Below, piece by piece: positions 30,311 to 39,990 of a stretch of DNA of 64,000 nucleotides. Made by a program: the position numbers and the translations under genes. Source of the stretch: Stakelama marina. GTDB lineage: Bacteria > Pseudomonadota > Alphaproteobacteria > Sphingomonadales > Sphingomonadaceae. The notes beneath the pieces are model-generated. The model was given only the letters and a program-made list of their open reading frames with translations. It made no database searches and was not told where the DNA came from. The stretch covers positions 558,001 through 622,000 of the forward strand of contig NZ_JAGRQC010000002.1 in assembly GCF_018122655.1 (NCBI RefSeq), given 5' to 3'. Numbering within the stretch: the first letter of the stretch is position 1; each line of letters opens with the position of its first letter.

Positions 30311-33300
30311 ATGCTAAGACTGAGCCTGGATGTCGGCACCAACAGCATCGGCTGGTGCCTGGTGGAATTCGACGAAGACCATCCCATCGGAACGGGCATT
30401 CTCGACATCGGCGTTCGCATCTTCAGCGACGGACGCGATCCCAAGAGTGGCGCAAGCCTTGCCGTAGACCGCCGGGCGGCGCGGTCGATGCGCCGGCGAC
30501 GCGATCGCTATCTTCGCCGACGCTCGGTCTTTCTCGAAAACCTGGTCCAATTTGGACTGATGCCCGCCGATGCCGACGAAGCGAAACTGGTCGCCGCGCG
30601 TGACCCATATACGATCCGCGCCCGCGCGCTGGTCGAGCGCCTGGAGCCGCATGAGATCGGACGCGCGCTGTTCCATCTCAACCAGCGGCGCGGCTTCCTG
30701 TCGAACCGCAAGGCCGAACGGCGCAGCAAGGATGGCGATGACGGAAAAATCGCGGGCGGCGCCAAAGCGCTGGACCAGGCGATGGCCGAGGCCGGCGCCG
30801 ACACGCTCGGGCAGTTCCTCGTCGGTCGGACAGAAAAGCGCGTCCGGTTGAACGGTGAAAACCAGAGCTACGACTTTTATCCCCAACGGCGCCATATCGA
30901 ACACGAGTTTCAGCGCATCTGGGAGGAGCAGGCGAAACATCACCCCGCGCTGCTGACCGAAGACGCGCGCGCAACGCTTCACCGCGTCCTGTTCTTTCAG
31001 CGTCCGCTCAAGGAGCCTGCGGTCGGGGTGTGCCTGTTCGCGGGCCGTTACGGTATCCCTCGGGACGAGCGGCGTCTGCCCAAGGCACACCCGCTGTTTC
31101 AGGAACGGCGACTTTATGAAGAAGTGAACCAGCTCGAGATCACTACCCCGGGCGAAGCGTCTCGCAAGCTGACGCTGGACGAACGCGACAAGCTGATCCT
31201 CGCGCTTCGCGACAAGCGAAAGGTTGCTTTCACCTCGCTCGCCAGGACGCTGAAGCTGCAACCGGGCGAGAGCTTCAACAAGGCGAGCGAGACACGTACC
31301 GGGCTGATCGGCAACGAAGTGCGCGCCGTGCTGGGCGACAAGAAGCGGTTCGGCGCCGAATGGCATCGCAAGACGCCAGAAGCGCAATGGGAGATCGTCG
31401 AGAAGCTGATCGACGAAGAGAACCCCGACACGTTGCACGCCTTTCTGACCGGCCGCTGCGGTCTTGACGATGCGGCGGCAGAAGCAATTGCGAAGGCCCC
31501 GCTCCCAGAAGGCTATGGCCGGCTGGGCGAAACCGCGACACGGCGCATCCTCGACCGGCTCAAGGCCGGTGTCGTGACATATGCGCAGGCGGTCGAAGCA
31601 TGCGGCTGGCACCATAGCGACGATCGCACCGGCGAAGTGCTCGATAAACTGCCTTATTATGGCGAGCTGCTGTCTCGCGATATCCCGCCCGGCAGCTTCG
31701 ATCCGGCCCATGCCGACGAACCCGAGCGCTATTGGGGCAAGATCACCAATCCCACCGTGCATATCGGACTGCGCCAGCTTGAGAAACTCGTCAACGCCGT
31801 CATCGCGTTGCATGGGCGGCCCGATCAGATCGTGGTGGAGCTCGCGCGCGAGTTGAACCTCAGCGAGGACGACAAAAAGAAGCACGAAGCGCGCATTCGG
31901 CGCGACACCGCCGCAGCCATCGCCCGCGGCGAGAAGCTGGAGAAGGAAGGGATCGCCAATACCGGCGCCAATCGCGCGCTGCTCAAGCGATGGGAAGAAC
32001 TCAATCCCGCCAATCCGCTCGATCGCCGCTGCCCCTATTGCGCCGAACCTATCGGGATGCAGGCGCTGTTTTCGGGTGAGGCGGATATCGATCACATCAT
32101 CCCCTATTCGCGCTCGCTGGACGACAGTGCCGCGAACAAGGTCGTGACGCATCGCCATTGCAACCGGGCCAAAGGCAACAAGACGCCGTTCGAGCGCTGG
32201 GGCCATGATGCGGATCGCTGGGACAAGATCGCCGAACAGGTCGCCCGGCTGCACAAGTCGAAGCAGTGGCGCTTCGGCCCCGATGCCATGGAGCGCGTCG
32301 AGAAGGATGGTGACTTCCTCGCGCGGCAATTGACCGACACCCAATATCTTTCGCGGCTGGCGGGGAAATATCTGCGCGGGCTATACGCCACAAAGGAGGA
32401 GGGAAGCGTCTACGTCATTCCCGGGCGGATGACCACCATGCTGCGGCGCCTATGGGGACTGAACACCATTCTCTACGATCACAATATCGTGGACAACAAA
32501 CACAGCGACGCGCCCAAAAACCGGCTCGATCATAGGCATCACGCAATTGATGCGGCGGTGACTGCGGTCACTACGCGGAGCTTGCTTCAACGCATTGCCC
32601 GCACTGCCGCGCTTGCGGAGGGCAAGGACCTCGACCGCCTGTTCGAAGGGCTGGATCCACCCTGGACCGGCTACCGCGAGGAATTGGAAGAAAAGCTGAA
32701 GGGCGTCACCGCCAGCCACAAGGCCGATCACGGCCGCAAGCGCCGCCCCTCGCGTCATCACGACGTAACGGCCGGACGCCTGCACAACGACACCGCTTAT
32801 GGTCTGACCGGCGAGATGGCGGCTGACGGCAAGACGCCGATCGTCGTCCACCGTGTGCCGCTAACCAGTCTCAAGCCCGCCGATCTCACTCATGCCGAGC
32901 GGATTCCCGATCCGGCGCTGCGGGAGGCGCTCTATCAATGGACGCGCGATCTTACCGGAAAACCGTTCGAGGCGGCGTTAGAGCGGTTCCGGGAGACGCA
33001 CCCCGTCTTCGCGGGCATCCGGCGCGTGCGCGTGCGAGAACCGCTGAACGTTATCCCCATCCGCGACACCAGCGGCCGCGCGTACAAGGCCTATAAGGGC
33101 GACGCGAATGCGCGTTTCGAATTGTGGCGGTATCCGGATGGCAAATTGGAGACGCAGGTGGTCACGATGTTCCGCGCGCACCAACCCCGGCAGGACGATC
33201 GCCCGCATCCCGCGGCCAAGCGCTTGCTGACGTTGCGTCAAAACGACTTGCTCGCGGTCGAACGGAATGGAGGTCCGCGCGAGATCATGCGCGTCGCGGG

Positions 33301-33496
33301 CTTCAACGTGCAGGGCCGGCTAACCCTCGCGGCAGCGAATGAAGCGGGCAATTTGAAGGCGCGGGACGGGCTGCCGAACGATCGTGATCCCTTCAAATAT
33401 GTCTATCTGTCGGGACGCAGCATCATGAAGGCAAAGGCGCGTCAGGTGCGTGTCGATCCGCTCGGCCGCTTGTTCGATCCCGGCCCCCGGACGTAA
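30311..33496 (+). CDS. cas9: CRISPR-associated endonuclease Cas9, type II-C
   Basis: RNA-guided DNA endonuclease of 1061 aa, in the compact II-C size range. RuvC-I is LDVGTNSIGW with Asp7; an Arg-rich bridge helix follows (RRAARSMRRRRDRYLRRR). RuvC-II is IVVELARELN with Glu510. The HNH domain has CPYC at 574-577, consistent with a zinc knuckle, and DIDHIIPYS with catalytic His595. RuvC-III is HHAIDA at 743-748 with Asp747. All nuclease residues are present, so it should be active. The C-terminal 270 residues form the PAM-interacting region, too divergent to predict a PAM. The start follows a GGGGA ribosome site. cas1 and cas2 follow; csn2 and cas4 are absent, hence II-C. Confidence 0.97.
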   Translation: MLRLSLDVGTNSIGWCLVEFDEDHPIGTGILDIGVRIFSDGRDPKSGASLAVDRRAARSMRRRRDRYLRRRSVFLENLVQFGLMPADADEAKLVAARDPYTIRARALVERLEPHEIGRALFHLNQRRGFLSNRKAERRSKDGDDGKIAGGAKALDQAMAEAGADTLGQFLVGRTEKRVRLNGENQSYDFYPQRRHIEHEFQRIWEEQAKHHPALLTEDARATLHRVLFFQRPLKEPAVGVCLFAGRYGIPRDERRLPKAHPLFQERRLYEEVNQLEITTPGEASRKLTLDERDKLILALRDKRKVAFTSLARTLKLQPGESFNKASETRTGLIGNEVRAVLGDKKRFGAEWHRKTPEAQWEIVEKLIDEENPDTLHAFLTGRCGLDDAAAEAIAKAPLPEGYGRLGETATRRILDRLKAGVVTYAQAVEACGWHHSDDRTGEVLDKLPYYGELLSRDIPPGSFDPAHADEPERYWGKITNPTVHIGLRQLEKLVNAVIALHGRPDQIVVELARELNLSEDDKKKHEARIRRDTAAAIARGEKLEKEGIANTGANRALLKRWEELNPANPLDRRCPYCAEPIGMQALFSGEADIDHIIPYSRSLDDSAANKVVTHRHCNRAKGNKTPFERWGHDADRWDKIAEQVARLHKSKQWRFGPDAMERVEKDGDFLARQLTDTQYLSRLAGKYLRGLYATKEEGSVYVIPGRMTTMLRRLWGLNTILYDHNIVDNKHSDAPKNRLDHRHHAIDAAVTAVTTRSLLQRIARTAALAEGKDLDRLFEGLDPPWTGYREELEEKLKGVTASHKADHGRKRRPSRHHDVTAGRLHNDTAYGLTGEMAADGKTPIVVHRVPLTSLKPADLTHAERIPDPALREALYQWTRDLTGKPFEAALERFRETHPVFAGIRRVRVREPLNVIPIRDTSGRAYKAYKGDANARFELWRYPDGKLETQVVTMFRAHQPRQDDRPHPAAKRLLTLRQNDLLAVERNGGPREIMRVAGFNVQGRLTLAAANEAGNLKARDGLPNDRDPFKYVYLSGRSIMKAKARQVRVDPLGRLFDPGPRT

Positions 33497-33520
33497 CAGC
33501 TGCGGAGAGCAGAACGCCAG

Positions 33521-34462
33521 ATGGACCGCATCGTCGATATCGCCACCGATGGCCGGCATCTTTCGCTTTATCGCGGATTTCTCGTCGTAGAGGAGAAAAG
33601 CGAGGAGATTGGCCGGATCGCGCTCGACGATGTCTATGCCGTGATTATCCATGCGCACGGCACAACCTGGAGCGCCAATCTCGTGGCAGCACTGGCCGAG
33701 CGCGGTGCACCGATCGTGTTCTGCGGGTCGAACCATGCACCGATCGCAGTCACGCTTCCCATCGAGGGGCATCACGCCCAGAATGCACGATTCCGAGCGC
33801 AGTGGGCTGCGTCCAAACCACTTTGCAAGCAACTATGGCGCCGTATCGTCATGGCCAAGATCACCATGCAGGGATCGCTGCTGGAAGCGCTCGGCATCGA
33901 CGGCGCGCAGGCCTTTGCGCTGATCGCCCGGCGCGTTAAATCGGGAGATTCCGACAATGTGGAGGCACAGGCTGCGCGTCGATACTGGCCGCTGCTGATG
34001 GGCCCGGAATTTCGCCGCAACCGCGACAGCCCCGGTGCAAACGCACTGCTCAACTATGGCTATGCAGTGATCCGGGCCTGTGTCGCCAGGGCGGTCATTG
34101 CGGCGGGTCTTCACCCCACCATCGGCATCAACCACGCCAATCGCGGCAACGCCTTCGTGCTGGCGGACGACCTTGTCGAACCTTTCCGCCCACTGGTCGA
34201 TGCACTCGTGGTCCGGATGCTTGCGCAAGGGATCGATACACTCGATCCGGCCATCAAACGACATTTCGCAAGGCTGATCGCATTCGACCTGCGCATCGGC
34301 GGCGAAGCCTCCCCCCTTTCACTAGCCGCCGTGCGGCTTGCGCAGTCGCTGGCGCGCGCGTTCGAGAGCGGCCGTCCGTCGCTTGCGATCTTCGAACCTC
34401 CGACGCCCATACAATGGGCAGCCCTTGCCCGAGTCGATCTGGACGAAGGGGCTGTCGATTGA
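33521..34462 (+). CDS. cas1: CRISPR-associated endonuclease Cas1
   Basis: Spacer-integration enzyme of 313 aa, type II branch. The metal-binding catalytic residues are visible: Glu148 (VEAQAARRYWP), His205 (GINHANRGNAF) and Asp216/217 (LADDLVEPFRP). N-terminal beta-rich and C-terminal helical domains are as expected. It starts 24 bases after cas9 and its stop overlaps the cas2 start, so all three cas genes form one operon. Confidence 0.97.
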   Translation: MDRIVDIATDGRHLSLYRGFLVVEEKSEEIGRIALDDVYAVIIHAHGTTWSANLVAALAERGAPIVFCGSNHAPIAVTLPIEGHHAQNARFRAQWAASKPLCKQLWRRIVMAKITMQGSLLEALGIDGAQAFALIARRVKSGDSDNVEAQAARRYWPLLMGPEFRRNRDSPGANALLNYGYAVIRACVARAVIAAGLHPTIGINHANRGNAFVLADDLVEPFRPLVDALVVRMLAQGIDTLDPAIKRHFARLIAFDLRIGGEASPLSLAAVRLAQSLARAFESGRPSLAIFEPPTPIQWAALARVDLDEGAVD

Positions 34463-34800
34463 GTGGAGCTCCCTTTCTTAGCGGGTATCGACTGATGTGG
34501 ATCTTCGTCATGTTCGACCTTCCAGTCGGCACCAAAAAGCAGATGCGCGACGCCACCAAGTTTCGCGAGTTTCTGCTGGATGAAGGATTCGAGATGAGCC
34601 AGTTCTCGGTTTATGCTCGATTTTGTAACGGCAAGGACAGTTTCGATTCGCACTTATCACGCATCGAACGCAACCTTCCGGAAAAAGGCGATGTGCACAT
34701 CCTTACCTTCACCGACAGGCAATATGAAAATATCGTTCGATTCTCGAGCCAACGTCGACAACGGCCGCGCAAGAATCCCGATCAGCTCGCGATGTTTTGA
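34459..34800 (+). CDS. cas2: CRISPR-associated protein Cas2
   Basis: Small ferredoxin-fold partner of Cas1 in spacer acquisition, about 113 aa. LMWIFVMFDLPVGTKKQ is the first strand with the conserved Asp, and FQ/FSVYARFC the later signature. The start chosen is a TTG overlapping the cas1 stop (TTGA at 34459), because type II-C Cas2 usually carries the SGYRLMW extension; an ATG at 34495 would give 101 aa. The first CRISPR repeat begins 72 bases downstream. Confidence 0.93.
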   Translation: MSGAPFLSGYRLMWIFVMFDLPVGTKKQMRDATKFREFLLDEGFEMSQFSVYARFCNGKDSFDSHLSRIERNLPEKGDVHILTFTDRQYENIVRFSSQRRQRPRKNPDQLAMF

Positions 34801-34872
34801 GAGGATGGCGCGAAACACGGCCTCCGGATGCGCCAGTTTTCACTGTAACTTCAGTGATCTACTGGCACATCC

Positions 34873-37800
34873 GGTTTAGCCGCTCAGAGATCGCAGGCCA
34901 ACCGCAACGCGACGCCGGCCATTCCCATGCCGAGCATGGGTTTAGCCGCTCAGAGATCGCAGGCCAACCGCAACTTGGTGCTGGGCCGTGTTCGCGCAGC
35001 ATGGGGTTTAGCCGCTCAGAGATCGCAGGCCAACCGCAACTGTGCCGGACGCGGGCGCCACTTCGGTTGCGGTTTAGCCGCTCAGAGATCGCAGGCCAAC
35101 CGCAACCTGCTGACGATTGAGGCTGTTGACCGCGATGGTTTAGCCGCTCAGAGATCGCAGGCCAACCGCAACAGCATCGAGAATTACCAAGCGGCGCTGA
35201 GGGTTTAGCCGCTCAGAGATCGCAGGCCAACCGCAACTGAAAAAAGGTCGTCGACTTGCCATCGGCGGTTTAGCCGCTCAGAGATCGCAGGCCAACCGCA
35301 ACCACGCTGCGAAAGACGACGCAGGGTCATGCGGTTTAGCCGCTCAGAGATCGCAGGCCAACCGCAACTTTGCGGCCAACCTGGTGGCGACGACTGATGG
35401 TTTAGCCGCTCAGAGATCGCAGGCCAACCGCAACACCGACAAACGCATAGTCCTCGGCCTGTGTGGTTTAGCCGCTCAGAGATCGCAGGCCAACCGCAAC
35501 GCTGCTCTGGATCGAACCGCTCACGCCGGTGGTTTAGCCGCTCAGAGATCGCAGGCCAACCGCAACTGTTCTGCACCGCTGTCCTATCAGGCATCGGGTT
35601 TAGCCGCTCAGAGATCGCAGGCCAACCGCAACTTCAGCGAGGATACGGCCGACGATGTCGAGGGTTTAGCCGCTCAGAGATCGCAGGCCAACCGCAACTC
35701 GATCTCGTTGCGCCCCAGCATGGCGCTGGGTTTAGCCGCTCAGAGATCGCAGGCCAACCGCAACCGCCGGGCGCGTCTGTTGCTGGCGCGCCGGGGTTTA
35801 GCCGCTCAGAGATCGCAGGCCAACCGCAACAGATACGCCGAGTTGTACCCGACCGCGAATGGTTTAGCCGCTCAGAGATCGCAGGCCAACCGCAACGCAA
35901 CAGGGGTCAAAGCCCTGATGTGGGCGGGTTTAGCCGCTCAGAGATCGCAGGCCAACCGCAACCATGTCTCCCGTATAGCCGTGCGCGCGCGGGTTTAGCC
36001 GCTCAGAGATCGCAGGCCAACCGCAACACGCTGCTGCGCATGATCGCGAAGGCCAGGGGTTTAGCCGCTCAGAGATCGCAGGCCAACCGCAACCTGTGCG
36101 GGCGTGAAGCCCTGGCGTATGCAGGTTTAGCCGCTCAGAGATCGCAGGCCAACCGCAACTCGGCTGCGGCCGATACGGTCGTCAGGGCCGGTTTAGCCGC
36201 TCAGAGATCGCAGGCCAACCGCAACCCGTTGGATTTCGCGGTTGATGGCAGCGAAGGTTTAGCCGCTCAGAGATCGCAGGCCAACCGCAACCAGCGCCCG
36301 CTTGTGCCCGACGAGCCGCGAGGTTTAGCCGCTCAGAGATCGCAGGCCAACCGCAACAAGCTGCAGGGCGGCGACAAGACGGCGAAGGTTTAGCCGCTCA
36401 GAGATCGCAGGCCAACCGCAACTGCAACCCGTTGGCTGCAGGGGATGGCATGGGTTTAGCCGCTCAGAGATCGCAGGCCAACCGCAACGGATGCCGTGCC
36501 AGGCTGTGGAAGGGCCTGGGTTTAGCCGCTCAGAGATCGCAGGCCAACCGCAACACGACTTCCTTGATGCAGAGCGCGCGGTTGGTTTAGCCGCTCAGAG
36601 ATCGCAGGCCAACCGCAACGTAGAACACCACCTTTTCGATTGGCGTTCGGTTTAGCCGCTCAGAGATCGCAGGCCAACCGCAACCAAGGCGGAACGGGAT
36701 CGACTGGCAACCCTGGTTTAGCCGCTCAGAGATCGCAGGCCAACCGCAACGCGCCTTCGATCAGGTCGTCGCGAACCATCGGTTTAGCCGCTCAGAGATC
36801 GCAGGCCAACCGCAACTGATCCTTCCCCAGCTCCGCGTCGAGCGCTGGTTTAGCCGCTCAGAGATCGCAGGCCAACCGCAACCGACAACAAGCAGTCGCA
36901 ATATATCGAGAGGTTTAGCCGCTCAGAGATCGCAGGCCAACCGCAACTGCATCCTCGACAAAGATTTGCTTCACCCGGGTTTAGCCGCTCAGAGATCGCA
37001 GGCCAACCGCAACGGCGACGACGCGCACGGCGAACGGATCGCCGGTTTAGCCGCTCAGAGATCGCAGGCCAACCGCAACGGTCGGAAGATGCTGCTGGCG
37101 TTCGCGCCGGGTTTAGCCGCTCAGAGATCGCAGGCCAACCGCAACCCGCGCAGCACACGGGCCGTCTGGATGATCGGTTTAGCCGCTCAGAGATCGCAGG
37201 CCAACCGCAACATTCGCAACCGCATGATGGCGGAGGGTGCCGGTTTAGCCGCTCAGAGATCGCAGGCCAACCGCAACGCGCAGGACGTCGACGTTGTTCG
37301 CCTCAGCGGTTTAGCCGCTCAGAGATCGCAGGCCAACCGCAACTGCCGCCGGCCGTGCGCTGCACGGTGCCGAGGTTTAGCCGCTCAGAGATCGCAGGCC
37401 AACCGCAACCTGGGGCTCGATGGCGTACCGCACGGCCGGGGTTTAGCCGCTCAGAGATCGCAGGCCAACCGCAACGCGCCCCGACAGTCACTGCGTTTCA
37501 CGATGGGTTTAGCCGCTCAGAGATCGCAGGCCAACCGCAACCGCAGGGCACGCTCGAAGAAGATTGTGGCGGGTTTAGCCGCTCAGAGATCGCAGGCCAA
37601 CCGCAACCTTGCCTGGACGCCGATCGTGTCACGCCGAGGTTTAGCCGCTCAGAGATCGCAGGCCAACCGCAACTCGGTCGCGGCCGCAGTCTTCTTCAGG
37701 ATCGGTTTAGCCGCTCAGAGATCGCAGGCCAACCGCAACCGTCCGCGCGTCGAACCGCGAGCGTCAGCAGGTTTAGCCGCTCAGAGATCGCAGGCCAACC

Positions 37801-38268
37801 GCAACATGCCCCACAACGACATCGCCGGAAGGATGGGGTTTAGCCGCTCAGAGATCGCAGGCCAACCGCAACCAAGTGCTTCGAGTCCGATGTGACGGCG
37901 GCGGTTTAGCCGCTCAGAGATCGCAGGCCAACCGCAACCGACCAGGCATCAAAGCCGCGTTCAAGGAAGGTTTAGCCGCTCAGAGATCGCAGGCCAACCG
38001 CAACGGTCGGAAGATGCTGCTGGCGTTCGCGCCGGGTTTAGCCGCTCAGAGATCGCAGGCCAACCGCAACACCAGACGCAGGGCTTTGCCTCACTCGCCG
38101 GGTTTAGCCGCTCAGAGATCGCAGGCCAACCGCAACCCAGACCCCCAAAGAACCCCAACCCCCACAGGTTTAGCCGCTCAGAGATCGCAGGCCAACCGCA
38201 ACAGCGTATGCCTTATAGCGAACGAATGTTAGGGTTTAGCCGCTCAGAGATCGCAGGCCAACCGCAAC
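34873..38268 (-). CRISPR. Type II-C CRISPR array, 52 repeats and 51 spacers
   Basis: Repeat length is 36 bp; on the plus strand it starts GGTTTAGCCGCTCAGAG and ends CCAACCGCAAC. Counting repeat starts gives 52, from 34873 to 38233; no sequence variant was noticed among them. Spacers are 30 nt, except seven of 29 and one of 31. The direction is set by the tracrRNA: only the minus-strand repeat (starting GTTGCGGTTGG) pairs through its 5' end, so crRNAs are read leftward, toward cas2. Spacers at 37080-37109 and 38005-38034 are identical. The minus-strand repeat contains TTGGCC and TAAACC 17 bases apart, a promoter-like pattern as known from repeats of other II-C systems. Confidence 0.97.
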
Positions 38269-38625
38269 TTCGGGTTTGTAGATCGCGCAGCCGTCGCGGC
38301 TTTAGCCGACATATCCATCTAAGATTGGCGGAGCGGCTGGCGGAGACGGAGTCCGCCTTGCCGCACTGAAATTAAAGGGTTTTATCGGGTTTACTGATCT
38401 TCGTCATAAAAGCGGTCATAAAATAGTCGCCGACCGGTGGCGTTCGTTGGCGCTTCGAAGTGAACGTTCGTTGCGCTCTTGCTCTCGCGACGACCGAGAC
38501 GAGTGATGCTGTATACTCGAGTTCCTCAAGTTCACTCTCGCCAACTGCCAGCATTTTCGGCCTGAACTGGCCCGCTTGCCGACATTCCGCCTTTAGCAAC
38601 GGCTACATAGATAGCGGCCGCGATC
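38269..38625. other. Possible CRISPR leader and intergenic region
   Basis: With minus-strand transcription this region lies upstream of the array and would hold its leader. It is not markedly AT-rich except at 38368-38428, where GTCATAAAA occurs twice 13 bases apart. A short remnant resembling the repeat start (GGCTTTAGCCG) lies at about 38298-38308. An open frame on the minus strand (38372-38599, 75 codons) has no recognised relative and is not called. Confidence 0.4.
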
Positions 38626-38684
38626 CATCGTAAATCTACGATGCGAATTGACCGGGCGCATTCCCATCGATAAAAGTCGATGGG
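38626..38684 (+). promoter_or_regulatory. arsR promoter with two ArsR-type operators
   Basis: Two dyads: CATCGTA-AATC-TACGATG (38626-38643), and CCCATCGA-TAAAAG-TCGATGGG (38663-38684), the second ending on the base before the arsR start codon. TTGACC (38648-38653) and TAAAAG (38671-38676) are 17 bases apart, so the -10 box lies in the centre of the second dyad and transcription would start at or just before the ATG. Repression by ArsR and release by arsenite is expected. Confidence 0.65.
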
Positions 38685-39017
38685 ATGACGACTGACGACG
38701 CCCTCGCAGCGCTTGCCTCGCTCGCGCATCCGACGCGACTTGCCGCCTTCCGCCTGCTCGTTCAGGCCGAGCCCGACGGGCTTTCGACCGGTCAGCTCGT
38801 CGATGCTTCCGGTCTCTCCCAGAGCACATTTTCGAGCCATCTCGCCATCCTCGTCGCCGCCGGGCTCGTCATTCCGGACAAGCGCGGGCGGCAGATGATC
38901 CAGCGCGCCGATATCGAGCGACTGCGCGCGCTGATGCTGTTTCTCGCCAAGGATTGCTGTGGCGGTCGCGCCGAGCTGTGCGCGCCGCTCGTCACCGAAC
39001 TCGCCGATTGCTGCTGA
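38685..39017 (+). CDS. arsR: ArsR-family arsenic-responsive repressor
   Basis: A 110-aa winged-helix regulator. LSTGQLVDASGLSQSTFSSH is the recognition region. Cys residues in KDCCGGRAELC and at the C-terminal DCC could bind As(III); this differs from the CVC motif of E. coli ArsR and fits a C-terminal sensing group. No ribosome site precedes the ATG, as the operator occupies that space, so the message may be leaderless. It is first in a six-gene ars operon. Confidence 0.9.
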   Translation: MTTDDALAALASLAHPTRLAAFRLLVQAEPDGLSTGQLVDASGLSQSTFSSHLAILVAAGLVIPDKRGRQMIQRADIERLRALMLFLAKDCCGGRAELCAPLVTELADCC

Positions 39018-39028
39018 AGGAGCCGATC

Positions 39029-39562
39029 ATGCCTGAGCGTTCCTACAACGCGCTGTTCCTGTGCACGGGCAATTCCGCCCGGTCGATCATGGCCGAGGCG
39101 CTGCTCAATCGCGACGGCGAAGGCCGGTTCCGCGCCTATAGCGCGGGCAGCTTCCCGAAGGATGCGCCGCATCCGATGGCGCTGAAGCTGATCACGCAGA
39201 TGGGCCTTCCCACCGATGGCTATCGCTCGAAGAGCTGGGACGAATTCGCCGGCCCCGATGCGCCAACGATCGATTTGATCTTCACCGTGTGTGACGATGC
39301 GGCCGGCGAGGCCTGCCCGGTATGGCCCGGCTATCCGATGACCGCGCATTGGGGGATCGAGGATCCGACCGCCGCCGAAGGCCCCGGGCAGGAACAGGCG
39401 TTCCTCACCGCGATGCGTTATCTCCATACCCGCATCCAGTTGCTGCTTGCCTTGCCGATAGAGAGCCTTGACCGGCTCGCGCTCAAGCGCAGCCTGAACG
39501 AGATCGGCGCCCGCGACGGCGCGACCCCGCTCGCGCAGGGCACGCCGGAAGGTGCGGCATGA
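39029..39562 (+). CDS. Arsenate reductase, low-molecular-weight phosphatase type
   Basis: A 177-aa protein of the LMW protein-tyrosine-phosphatase fold. LFLCTGNSARSIMAEALL is the phosphate/arsenate loop with the nucleophilic Cys, TVCDDAAGEACPVWPG carries the second Cys region, and GIEDPTAAEG supplies the acid Asp. It would reduce arsenate to arsenite, probably with thioredoxin. It starts 11 bases after arsR (AAGGAG ribosome site) and overlaps the next gene by four bases. Confidence 0.88.
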   Translation: MPERSYNALFLCTGNSARSIMAEALLNRDGEGRFRAYSAGSFPKDAPHPMALKLITQMGLPTDGYRSKSWDEFAGPDAPTIDLIFTVCDDAAGEACPVWPGYPMTAHWGIEDPTAAEGPGQEQAFLTAMRYLHTRIQLLLALPIESLDRLALKRSLNEIGARDGATPLAQGTPEGAA

Positions 39563-39990
39563 CCGCGATCGACGTCGTCATCTATCACAATCCCGATTGC
39601 GGCACCTCGCGCAACACGCTGGCGATGATCCGTAATGCCGGGATTGAGCCGCATGTGATCGAGTATCTCCAGACGCCGCCGTCGCGCGCGATGCTCGAAC
39701 AACTGATCGCCCGCGGCGGGCTGACCCCGCGCGCGCTGCTACGCGAAAAGGGCACGCCCTATGCGGAACTCGGCCTCGGCGATGACAGCCTGTCCGATGC
39801 AGCTCTGATCGATGCGATGATGGCGCATCCGATCCTTATCAACCGGCCGCTGGTGGTGACGCCGATCGGGGTCAGGCTGTGCCGGCCCTCGGAAGTCGTG
39901 CTCGACATTCTGCCGAGCGCGCAGCGCGGCGCCTTTACCAAGGAGGACGGCGAGCGCGTCGTCGGCGACGCCGGCGAGTGTATCGGCTGA
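39559..39990 (+). CDS. arsC: Arsenate reductase, glutaredoxin-dependent type
   Basis: A 143-aa ArsC of the E. coli plasmid type. [14 protein letters not shown] has the catalytic Cys; [17 protein letters not shown] contains the Arg residues that bind arsenate. It uses glutathione and glutaredoxin, so the operon encodes two mechanistically different arsenate reductases. Its start overlaps the previous stop (ATGA) and its stop overlaps arsB. Confidence 0.93.
   Translation: MTAIDVVIYHNPDCGTSRNTLAMIRNAGIEPHVIEYLQTPPSRAMLEQLIARGGLTPRALLREKGTPYAELGLGDDSLSDAALIDAMMAHPILINRPLVVTPIGVRLCRPSEVVLDILPSAQRGAFTKEDGERVVGDAGECIG

Noticed and set aside
30094-30603. 169-codon plus-strand frame entering cas9 in another frame
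   Set aside because: Overlaps the cas9 start by about 290 bases, covers the regulatory dyads, and matches nothing known.
34801-34872. CRISPR leader between cas2 and the first repeat
   Set aside because: The tracrRNA sets crRNA transcription leftward, so this side is the distal end; the sequence also shows no AT-rich leader character.
34797-38232. Long open frames through the CRISPR array with a periodic motif (GLAAQRSQANRN)
   Set aside because: They are the 36-bp repeat translated; unit length is near a multiple of three, so frames stay open. Not proteins.
38372-38599. 75-codon minus-strand frame right of the array
   Set aside because: No recognisable family, no clear ribosome site, and it lies in a region with repeated short motifs; left uncalled.
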